DNA from: Nitrospirota bacterium
GTDB taxonomy: Bacteria; Nitrospirota; RBG-16-64-22; JACRHK01
Direction of reading: 5' to 3'
Length of the DNA: 7,488 bases
NCBI GenBank assembly: GCA_016217625.1
Contig: JACRHK010000039.1
Span: forward strand, 1-7,488
This document shows positions 1 to 4,581 of this stretch, in pieces. A program made the translations under genes and the position numbers. Positions within the stretch are counted from its first letter, which is position 1, and every line of letters begins with the position of its first letter. The notes under the pieces were generated by a model that had not been told where the DNA came from, ran no database searches, and saw only the letters and a list, made by a program, of their open reading frames with translations.

Positions 1-773
1 ACGCCATAGCGGGCCTGCGCCCCCCCGTAGGCCAGTCGGAAGCCGGTGATCACCTCATCGAAGATCAGCAGCGCGCCGTGCGCCGCCGTGAGGCGTCTCA
101 CGCCTTCGAGATAGCCGGGCTGGGGCGGGACCACCCCCATGTTCCCTGGAACCGGTTCAAGGATCACGCACGCGATCTGCTCCCCTTCCCGCGCCAGGGT
201 GCGCTCAAGCGCGGAGAGATCGTTAAACGGCAGCGTGACGGTCAGGCCAGCGAATGCCTCGGGCACCCCCGCGCTGTCGGGGACGCCCAGCGTCGCCGCG
301 CCGGAGCCGGCTTTCACCAGCAGATAGTCGGCATGGCCGTGGTAGCACCCCTCGAATTTGATGATCTTCGACCGCCCCGTGAATCCGCGGGCGACGCGCA
401 CGGCGCTCATCACGGCCTCGGTGCCGGAGCTGACCATCCGGAGGCGCTCCATGGAGGGGAAGGCCGCCTGCACGCGCCGGGCCAGCTCCACCTCCAGGAG
501 GGTCGGCGCGCCGTAGCTGGTCCCCCGCTCGGCCGCCGTCTGGATCGCCCGGACCACGTCGGGATGCGCGTGCCCCAGGATCATCGGCCCCCAGGAGAGG
601 ACGTAGTCGAGGTATTCCCGCCCGTCCTCGTCCCAGAGGCGCGCACCCTGCGCACGGGCAATAAAGGGCGGCGTCCCGCCCACGGCCCGGAACGCCCGGA
701 CGGGGGAGTTGACCCCTCCGGGGAAGAACCGCTGTGCCTCTTCAAAGAGATCTTGCGAACGGTTCCCTGGCAT
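1..773 (-). CDS. hemL: Glutamate-1-semialdehyde 2,1-aminomutase, 5' part (partial)
   Basis: PLP-dependent enzyme that converts glutamate-1-semialdehyde to 5-aminolevulinate, the last step of the C5 route to haem and other tetrapyrroles; cytoplasmic. Read on the minus strand, 257 codons are present before the window edge. The N-terminus [14 protein letters not shown] is followed by the family hallmark [10 protein letters not shown] (residues 19-28), then the PLP-phosphate loop SSGTEA (115-120), YHGH (144-147) and the cofactor-binding Asp in FDEVITGF (D239). The catalytic lysine, near residue 270 in this family, lies outside the window, so activity cannot be judged. The ATG at 773 is chosen because the distance to GGVNSP matches family members; no Shine-Dalgarno precedes it. 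The gene faces away from the response regulator at 3862, and the two were neighbours before IS insertion. Confidence 0.95.
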   Translation of the reverse strand, partial: MPGNRSQDLFEEAQRFFPGGVNSPVRAFRAVGGTPPFIARAQGARLWDEDGREYLDYVLSWGPMILGHAHPDVVRAIQTAAERGTSYGAPTLLEVELARRVQAAFPSMERLRMVSSGTEAVMSAVRVARGFTGRSKIIKFEGCYHGHADYLLVKAGSGAATLGVPDSAGVPEAFAGLTVTLPFNDLSALERTLAREGEQIACVILEPVPGNMGVVPPQPGYLEGVRRLTAAHGALLIFDEVITGFRLAYGGAQARYG

Positions 774-780
774 GGCGGTG

Positions 781-809
781 AACCTATCATGCCCCCTCGC
801 TCGTGTCAA
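781..809 (-). promoter_or_regulatory. Candidate sigma70-type promoter of hemL
   Basis: On the minus strand a perfect -35 TTGACA (809-804) is followed after 17 bp by TAGGTT (786-781), a weak -10 matching 3 of 6 positions. Transcription would begin about 7 bases on, essentially at the hemL ATG (773), which has no Shine-Dalgarno. This suggests a leaderless or nearly leaderless message. The response-regulator promoter at 3806 has the same TTGACA and a similar GATAGG-containing -10 region. Confidence 0.5.
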
Positions 810-820
810 GATGCTGTCGC

Positions 821-848
821 TCTCAGCTTTCAGCGGTCAGCCTTCAGC
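821..848. repeat. Heptamer array A, left half (NNTCAGC units)
   Basis: Four in-phase 7-bp units, TCTCAGC, TTTCAGC, GGTCAGC and CTTCAGC, share the core TCAGC with two free leading bases; a degenerate CCTTGCT follows. The matching inverted units (GCTGANN) are found at 3782-3795, on the far side of the outer insertion sequence. The array therefore appears to have been split by that insertion. The same core is used in the array at 7340-7414. Confidence 0.7.
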
Positions 849-886
849 CCTTGCTTCTGCCAACGGTTGATTACTAGGGGGTTTGT

Positions 887-930
887 CTCATAACATCGAT
901 AACTGAATTATTCTCATAACATCGCTAACT
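887..930 (+). repeat. Left terminal repeats of outer IS (two 18-bp copies)
   Basis: CTCATAACATCGATAACT (887-904) and CTCATAACATCGCTAACT (913-930) differ at one base and are separated by 8 bp. The outer copy has ATCGAT and the inner copy ATCGCT; the right end shows the same outer/inner distinction in inverted orientation. They are most likely paired transposase-binding sites. Confidence 0.92.
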
Positions 931-982
931 TTTTTGGTGCATCGCCTACACGCCTTCCAAACCGATTTGGGAGGAGGAGGCG

Positions 983-1456
983 ATGGGAAAACCAGACGAA
1001 TAGGCAGTACGCCACAAAGCCATACAGCTTTATCAGCAGGGGGTGGGATTCGAGGAGATTCTCCGCCGGGTCTCTCGGAGTCGATTTTGGCTCACCAAGT
1101 GGCTTCGGCGATTCAAAGAAGCCGGATGGAAAGGGCTTCAGGATCAAAGCCGAGCCCCAAAACGGATTTGGAGGCGGACACCGCAATCCCTGGTCCAGAA
1201 GATTCTGGCCCTTCGAACAGCATTGGTGGCCCATCAAACCCGCCGATCGGCCTTCAGTGGCATGGGGCCGGAGGCGATCGCCTGGGCATTGCGGCAGAGG
1301 GGAGATCACAGGATCCCGGCGGTGTCCACGATCGCCCGCATGCTGGCCCGTCATGGCAAATCTGGAAAAGCCAACAGGAGCCATGGTTCTCCACAACGCG
1401 AACCGTATCCTACCCCCAAGGCCACACACCTGGGAGACCTGCAGCAGACCGATCTG
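983..1456 (+). pseudogene. Outer IS transposase, 5' fragment (amber codon, truncated by IS256-type insertion)
   Basis: A strong GGAGGAGG (970-977) precedes ATG 983, which opens MGKPDE and then meets TAG at 1001-1003. The same frame then runs on without a stop through AVRHKAIQLYQQGVGFEEILRRV, a helix-turn-helix DNA-binding segment (about residues 8-55), a basic linker (KGLQDQSRAPKR), and HLGDLQQTDL, which holds the first catalytic Asp of an rve-type DDE domain (codon 1451-1453). The amber codon is one base from CAG (Gln), so a recent C-to-T change is likely. Restart is possible at GTG 1043, but the gene is also cut at about 1456 by the nested element. The product as it stands would be a DNA-binding stub ending in foreign sequence from the inserted element's end. 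Confidence 0.88.
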
Positions 1457-1483
1457 GGTCGTGTCCCCCTTGTTGTGGAAAAT
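1456..1483 (+). repeat. Left terminal inverted repeat of IS256-family element
   Basis: Reads GGGTCGTGTCCC, then CCTTGT, then TGTGGAAAAT. Compared with the reverse complement of 2862-2889 (GGGTTATGTCCC, GATTCA, TGTGGAAAAT), 22 of 28 positions agree. The inner ten bases are identical. Similarity continues loosely inward, with GCGT, TCC and TGGTA blocks shared by both ends. Confidence 0.85.
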
Positions 1484-1498
1484 TAAAAAGCGTATCCT
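1470..1498 (+). promoter_or_regulatory. Weak candidate promoter for IS256-family transposase
   Basis: TTGTTG (1470-1475) lies 17 bp ahead of TATCCT (1493-1498), matching the first three -35 bases and four of six -10 bases. The predicted start near 1505 falls just past the 5' arm of the hairpin described at 1488-1554. Transcripts from here would lack that arm. The match is modest, so this is a hypothesis supported mainly by its position. Confidence 0.3.
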
Positions 1499-1554
1499 CT
1501 TGGTAGCCAAAAACCCACGCCCTGGCAGGGGCGAAAACCAAGGAGGATACGCTT
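1488..1554 (+). promoter_or_regulatory. Hairpin sequestering the transposase Shine-Dalgarno
   Basis: AAGCGTATCCTC (1488-1499) is the exact reverse complement of GAGGATACGCTT (1543-1554). The stem continues, past a one-base bulge at G1542, with TTGGT (1500-1504) against ACCAA (1537-1541). Inside the loop, CCCTG and CAGGG (1520-1530) can form a second small stem. The transposase Shine-Dalgarno AGGAGG (1541-1546) is inside the main stem and the ATG at 1555 directly follows it. A transcript entering from outside the element would be expected to hide the ribosome site. Confidence 0.75.
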
Positions 1555-2769
1555 ATGAACAAGCAGTTTACCCCATTGTCCGGCAAATGGGAAGCCCTGA
1601 TGGGACCGGATCCCCTGACCGAGGCCTTGAGGGGGAGAATCCGCGAGATGATTGGCACCCTGGTCGCAGGAGAAGTGGAGGAGGTCCTGGCAGCCCTGCC
1701 CTATGAGCGCACAGGCGATCGCCGGGGCTATCGCCACGGGAAGAAGACCCGCACGCGGACGACCGGCTTGGGGCCGACGGTGATCGAGGTCCCCCGCGCC
1801 CGGCTGATCGCCAAGGGGAAAGCCTCCGAATGGCATAGCCGGTTGTTGCCCCGTGATCCGCGCCGCACCGCGGCGGTGGAGGGGGCGCTGCGGGGGGCGT
1901 ATCTGTCCGGGGCCAATGGGCGGAGGATCCGGGGAGCGCTGTCCCCGCTGCTGCGCGGGGCCCCCTTGAGCAACAGCGCCATTTCCCGGATCGTCGGGCG
2001 GGTCCAGACGCTGTTTGCGGAGTGGCGCACGCGTCCCCTGCACGCGGAACGGCTGGCCCTGCGGTCTCTGGACGGGATCGCCCTGAAGGTTCGCATGGCC
2101 CGGAAGGGGATCTCGGTGCCCGTCCTGGTGGCTTTGGGCGTTCGGTCCGATGGGCAGAAGGAGGTCCTGGATCTGGAGCGGCTGGCCAGCGAGTCCCAAG
2201 AGGCCTGGGGCGGGTGGGTCCAGGGGCTGGTGCATCGGGGATGGCGCCGCCCTCGTCTGGGGGTGATGGATGGCAGCCTGGGGCTGCGGGCGGCCGGGGA
2301 GGTCCTCTGGCCCCAGAGGGCGGTGCAGCGCTGCACGGTCCACCAGTGGCGCAATCTGGAGCGCCATGTGCCGCGCCACGCACGGGAAGAGGTCAAGGCG
2401 GATGACCACCGGATCGTGTACGCGGCCTCCCTCGAGGAAGCGCAACAGGCTTACCACGCCTTGGTATCCAAGTGGTCGAAGCGGATCCCGAAGGTGGCCA
2501 AAAGCCTGGAAGAGGCGGGGGAGGAATTGTTGACCTTCTCTCGTTTTCCGAAGACCCAGTGGAAGTCGCTGCGCACCACCAATGCCATTGAGCGGCTGAA
2601 CGGGGAATTCCGGCGTCGGGTGAAGACCCAGGGTGGCCTTCCCAATGCCCAGGCGGCGGAACGGTGGCTCTTCGGGCTGCTGGTCAGTGGACAGATCCGA
2701 ATGAGACGCATGGATGGGTGGCGGGAGATGGACCAGATCCCGGAGAACGCCGTGCCACTTGCGGCCTGA
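1555..2769 (+). CDS. IS256-family (Mutator-like) transposase
   Basis: A DDE transposase of 404 residues, the usual length for the family, that cuts and joins DNA at the element's inverted repeats. Visible landmarks: N-terminal segment GRIREMIGTLVAGEVEEVL (27-45), RRGYRHG (56-62), the first catalytic Asp in SLDGIALKVR (D173), the second in GVMDGSLGL (D239), the family RCTVHQWRN signature (C260/H263), and the catalytic Glu in TTNAIERLNGEFRRR (E346). No stop or frameshift is seen, so the enzyme may be active. The ATG is fixed by AAGGAGG at 1540-1546, 8 bases upstream. Translation on read-through transcripts is probably restrained by the 1488-1554 hairpin. The gene interrupts the transposase gene of the outer insertion sequence. 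Confidence 0.95.
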   Translation: MNKQFTPLSGKWEALMGPDPLTEALRGRIREMIGTLVAGEVEEVLAALPYERTGDRRGYRHGKKTRTRTTGLGPTVIEVPRARLIAKGKASEWHSRLLPRDPRRTAAVEGALRGAYLSGANGRRIRGALSPLLRGAPLSNSAISRIVGRVQTLFAEWRTRPLHAERLALRSLDGIALKVRMARKGISVPVLVALGVRSDGQKEVLDLERLASESQEAWGGWVQGLVHRGWRRPRLGVMDGSLGLRAAGEVLWPQRAVQRCTVHQWRNLERHVPRHAREEVKADDHRIVYAASLEEAQQAYHALVSKWSKRIPKVAKSLEEAGEELLTFSRFPKTQWKSLRTTNAIERLNGEFRRRVKTQGGLPNAQAAERWLFGLLVSGQIRMRRMDGWREMDQIPENAVPLAA

Positions 2770-2861
2770 ACGGGCATGCCGAGCTATGGGCCAGGGGAAG
2801 ATCGTCGATTGTAGGGCAATGACGGAGGTCATGTTAAGCTGTGGTTACCAGGGGAAACGCC

Positions 2862-2889
2862 ATTTTCCACATGAATCGGGACATAACCC
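2862..2889 (-). repeat. Right terminal inverted repeat of IS256-family element
   Basis: Inverted partner of 1456-1483, containing ATTTTCCAC and GGGACATAACCC on the + strand. It is followed immediately by CGATCT (2890-2895), the same hexamer that precedes the left end. The stretch 2770-2861 between the transposase stop and this repeat holds no recognisable gene. Confidence 0.85.
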
Positions 2890-2899
2890 CGATCTTGGT

Positions 2900-2924
2900 G
2901 GGTCCCCGACATCTGCGGGGACCC
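2900..2924 (+). other. Perfect 9-bp hairpin beside the IS256-type insertion point
   Basis: GGGTCCCCG (2900-2908) and CGGGGACCC (2916-2924) are exact reverse complements around a 7-base loop. The stem lies in the outer transposase coding region five bases beyond the CGATCT flank of the nested element. No run of T follows, so it is not a standard terminator. It could be a structural feature of the target site or chance within GC-rich codons. Confidence 0.6.
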
Positions 2925-3672
2925 AAAGGGGTCACCCGATTTTACTCCTTCCATGCCGTGGATGTTGCCGGCCATACGGTGGCGACCAGCCAGTTTCAAG
3001 ATAAGCAGGTGTCTTCGCTCTGTCGGCATCTGGTGGCGGCTTGGCAACGATTGGGGCTTCCCACGATCGCTCAACTGGATAACGAGATGGCGGCCACCGG
3101 AGGATTTCGCTATCCCTACAGCCTCTCCCAGGTTGTCCGTCTCCACCTGTTGTGGGGAATCCATCTGGTGTTCATCCCTCCGGGGGAACCGGGGAGAAAT
3201 GCCACGGTCGAGAGTTTCAATCACCTTTGGCAGACACGGGTCCTGCGCCGACACCCTTGCCCCACCCTGGCGGCTCTTAAGCGGATGGACCGCCGATTCT
3301 TGTGCTATTACCACTACCACAAACCCCATCGCGGACTTTCGCAAAGAGAACACGGAACCCGGTTTCCGGGGGTCCTTCGGGATCGGCAGTGGGCTACTCT
3401 GCGCCAGATCCCCCAGGGGGTTGATCTGGAGCACTATCGAGATTCCAAAGGACAGCTGCATTTCCCTCTGGCCAGAGGGACGGTTTCGTTCATCCGAAAG
3501 GTGGATCCCAAGGGTTCTATCGATGTTCAGGGAGTTGCCTACTTCATCCGCAAGAAACTCTCTGGCCAATACGTCATGGCCACAATCTTCACCCATCGCA
3601 GACAATTGGTCACCAAACAAGAAGGCCGGACTATCAAATCCTTCCCCTTCCCTCACAAGGAATCTCTGGTCG

Positions 3673-3697
3673 CCCCTCTGCTCCCCACACAGAGGGG
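3673..3697 (+). other. 8-bp hairpin at the end of the outer transposase gene
   Basis: CCCCTCTG (3673-3680) pairs exactly with CAGAGGGG (3690-3697) across a 9-base loop and is followed by AAAACCC rather than a T-run. It lies in the last codons of the outer transposase. On the minus strand the stem is preceded, not followed, by T residues, so a terminator role is unsupported in either direction. Confidence 0.5.
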
Positions 3698-3710
3698 AAA
3701 ACCCTAAGCA

Positions 3711-3766
3711 AGTTAGCGATGTTATGAGAATCGGCTTCATTAAGAATCAGTTATCGATGTTATGAG
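3711..3766 (-). repeat. Right terminal repeats of outer IS (two 18-bp copies)
   Basis: AGTTAGCGATGTTATGAG (3711-3728) is the exact inverse of the left inner copy, and AGTTATCGATGTTATGAG (3749-3766) the exact inverse of the left outer copy. The two are 20 bp apart here against 8 bp on the left, so the two ends are not equivalent in spacing. Confidence 0.92.
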
Positions 3767-3781
3767 TGCAACCAACTAGGT

Positions 3782-3795
3782 GCTGATAGCTGCTT
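3782..3795. repeat. Heptamer array A, right half (GCTGANN units)
   Basis: GCTGATA and GCTGCTT are in-phase 7-bp units with the core GCTGA, the inverse of the TCAGC core at 821-848. They sit immediately outside the outer insertion sequence, consistent with the array having been one inverted structure before insertion. Only two units are visible, so confidence is limited. Confidence 0.45.
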
Positions 3796-3805
3796 CCAGA
3801 TTTCC

Positions 3806-3835
3806 TTGACAGTCTGAAATCCCCGGCGATAGGAT
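3806..3835 (+). promoter_or_regulatory. Candidate sigma70-type promoter of the response-regulator operon
   Basis: Perfect -35 TTGACA (3806-3811) and TAGGAT (3830-3835, four of six -10 bases) are separated by 18 bp. Transcription would start near 3842, about 20 bases ahead of the ATG at 3862. The promoter lies just outside the outer insertion sequence and appears intact. Confidence 0.55.
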
Positions 3836-3861
3836 CACAGCAGAAGCGGAGGGTATGCCGG

Positions 3862-4245
3862 ATGCCCGAGATCCTTTTGATCGATGACGATCCCCTCTTC
3901 TGCCGCCAGATGGCCGCCTGGATGCAGGAGCGGTTCCCCCGGTTGCGCCTGACCACCTGCTCGGATCCCCTCAAGGCGCTCTCGCTCCTGAATGAGGACC
4001 TCGCCCTCCTGATCCTCGACCTGGAGATGCCGGTCCTCGACGGCCAGAAGCTCCTGGAGTATGCCAAGCAGCAGGGGGTGGACTGCAAGCGGATCCTCAT
4101 CCTGAGCAGCGTCGGCATCGAGGGGCTGCACCAGCGCTTCGCCATGGGGGAGTGTCTGGGCGTCCTGAACAAGCAGGAACCGAAGCAGTGGAAGGTCCTG
4201 GAGATGATCTTGGAAGGCCTCGACCGGAAGGCGGCCGCGTCATGA
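3862..4245 (+). CDS. Stand-alone receiver-domain (response regulator) protein
   Basis: A 127-residue CheY-like receiver with no output domain. The acidic cluster is LIDDDP (D8-D10), the phospho-acceptor is Asp53 in LILDLEMPVLDG, the switch hydroxyl is Ser82 in ILILSS, and the conserved lysine is Lys104 in VLNKQ (Gln replaces the usual following Pro). All phosphorylation residues are present, so it should accept phosphate from a histidine kinase. No kinase is in the window, so its partner is unknown. GGAGGG at 3848-3853 supports the ATG at 3862. The stop overlaps the next start (ATGA at 4242-4245), implying coupled translation with the DUF3553-like protein. Output may be through protein contact, as in CheY or Spo0F. 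Confidence 0.9.
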   Translation: MPEILLIDDDPLFCRQMAAWMQERFPRLRLTTCSDPLKALSLLNEDLALLILDLEMPVLDGQKLLEYAKQQGVDCKRILILSSVGIEGLHQRFAMGECLGVLNKQEPKQWKVLEMILEGLDRKAAAS

Positions 4246-4475
4246 GCGAACAACGGCTCTACCTCGCCCTGGGCGACCGGGTGATCCACCGGGGTTACCC
4301 CCAGTGGGGGCGCGGCAGCGTCGTGGAGGTGATGACCTCGAGCCTGCCGGGCGGCCTCTGCCTTGTCCGGATTCTCTTTGAGGACGGAGTGGAGCGGTCG
4401 TTCCTCAATGACCTGAACGACTACAATTGCTGTTACTACGCGGGGGTCCGCCTGGAAACGGAGGCAGAAGCATGA
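4242..4475 (+). CDS. Small DUF3553-like protein
   Basis: A 77-residue protein starting MSEQRLYLALGDRVIHRGYPQWGRGSVVEV and ending DYNCCYYAGVRLETEAEA. The pattern GDRVIHRGYPQWGRGSV, followed by a beta-rich LVRILFEDGVERSF, resembles the DUF3553 family (GD.V.H...P.WG.G.V, then FE..G), a small SH3-like or CarD-N-like beta fold; this assignment is by eye. Function is unknown. No signal peptide or membrane segment is seen. Start and upstream stop overlap (ATGA), so it is almost certainly co-translated with the receiver protein. This suggests a two-protein unit in which it could be the receiver's output partner, which is inference only. Two adjacent cysteines (NCCYY) near the C-terminus are notable but unexplained. 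Confidence 0.8.
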   Translation: MSEQRLYLALGDRVIHRGYPQWGRGSVVEVMTSSLPGGLCLVRILFEDGVERSFLNDLNDYNCCYYAGVRLETEAEA

Positions 4476-4482
4476 AGAATCT

Positions 4483-4566
4483 TGGAGGCTGGAGGCTGGA
4501 GGCTGGAGGTAGGAGACTCTTGCCTCAAGCCTCAAACCTCTATCCTCTATCCTCAATCCTCAATCC
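4483..4566. repeat. Heptamer array B: twelve in-phase 7-bp units in two inverted halves
   Basis: Unbroken 7-bp phase for 84 bp: TGGAGGC three times, TGGAGGT, AGGAGAC, TCTTGCC, TCAAGCC, TCAAACC, TCTATCC twice, TCAATCC twice. The left half is purine-rich with GG at fixed positions. The right half is pyrimidine-rich and, read on the other strand, again gives GG-anchored heptamers (GGATTGA, GGATAGA, GGCTTGA). The array fills the gap between the DUF3553-like gene and ade. It could fold as a long stem with periodic mismatches. No coding capacity is evident. Confidence 0.85.
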
Positions 4567-4581
4567 ACCGAAAGGTGTGGT

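Larger units (their letters stand above)
1456..2889 (+). mobile_element. Nested IS256-family insertion sequence, apparently intact
   Basis: About 1434 bp. It is bounded by 28-bp imperfect inverted repeats (22 of 28 matching) that contain the TGTGNAAAA motif seen in IS256-family ends, and it encodes one full transposase (1555-2769). It sits inside the outer IS transposase gene, just after the first catalytic Asp codon, in the same orientation as that gene. CGATCT lies directly outside both ends (1450-1455 and 2890-2895) and is probably the target duplication, though the family usually makes 8-9 bp. GATC is palindromic and resembles a continuation of the inverted repeat, so the exact boundary is ambiguous by a few bases. 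Confidence 0.88.
2898..3707 (+). pseudogene. Outer IS transposase, 3' fragment (integrase core)
   Basis: Continues the outer IS transposase after the nested element. It begins VGPRHLRGPKGVTRFYSFHAVD, the first part of the rve core normally joined to QQTDL upstream. It then carries the second catalytic Asp in AQLDNEMA (codon 3078-3080) and the Glu in GRNATVESFN (codon 3210-3212), with 43 residues between them, and ends in a C-terminal region from KPHRGLSQRE to the stop at 3705-3707. The open frame extends upstream into the nested element's end (GTG 2841), which is not a genuine start. Joining CTG at 1454-1456 to GTG at 2898 restores a protein of about 427 codons. Simple removal of the nested element plus one CGATCT copy leaves the frames one base apart, so an extra T near 2895-2896 or another small indel has accumulated. 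Confidence 0.85.
885..3770 (+). mobile_element. Outer insertion sequence, rve/DDE type (IS481-like), inactivated
   Basis: The element is bounded by inverted ends, each holding two copies of an 18-bp sequence (887-904 and 913-930 on the left; 3711-3728 and 3749-3766 on the right). It carries one transposase gene of the helix-turn-helix plus integrase-core type on the + strand. Ends are placed at TG...CA just outside the outer repeats and are uncertain by a few bases. The hexamer ACTAGG occurs at 873-878 and 3775-3780. If it marks an imperfect target duplication (7 of 9 bases, 872-880 versus 3774-3782), the ends move to about 881 and 3773. Without the nested IS256-type element the outer element would be about 1.45 kb. 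Its transposase is broken twice, so it can move only if a related enzyme is supplied in trans. Confidence 0.88.

Noticed and set aside
78..893. A 271-codon + strand frame at the left edge
   Set aside because: Opposite strand to hemL, whose motifs are unambiguous; the frame also crosses the hemL promoter and runs into the IS end.
1483..2832. A 449-codon minus-strand frame across the IS256-type element
   Set aside because: Antisense shadow of the intact transposase in GC-rich DNA; Pro/Gln/Arg-rich translation without domain features.
2809..2850. Outward-facing promoter near the right end of the IS256-type element
   Set aside because: TTGTAG-like and TGTTAA-like hexamers occur, but spacing and matches are too poor to support a call.
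2841..2897. GTG at 2841 as the true start of a separate integrase-like gene
   Set aside because: The first 17-19 codons come from the right end of the nested IS256-type element; the remainder is the 3' half of the interrupted outer transposase.
3673..3697. Rho-independent terminator at the end of the outer transposase
   Set aside because: The stem is perfect but is not followed by a T-run on the coding strand and lies within the last codons.
3855..3861. ATG at 3855 as start of the receiver protein
   Set aside because: It is in a different frame from the receiver domain; ATG 3862 has the correct frame and a GGAGGG eight bases upstream.
4483..4566. Heptamer array as a CRISPR or minisatellite-like protein-coding repeat
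   Set aside because: Units are 7 bp with no spacers, no cas genes are present, and the array lies between a stop codon and the ade ribosome site with no coding frame of note.
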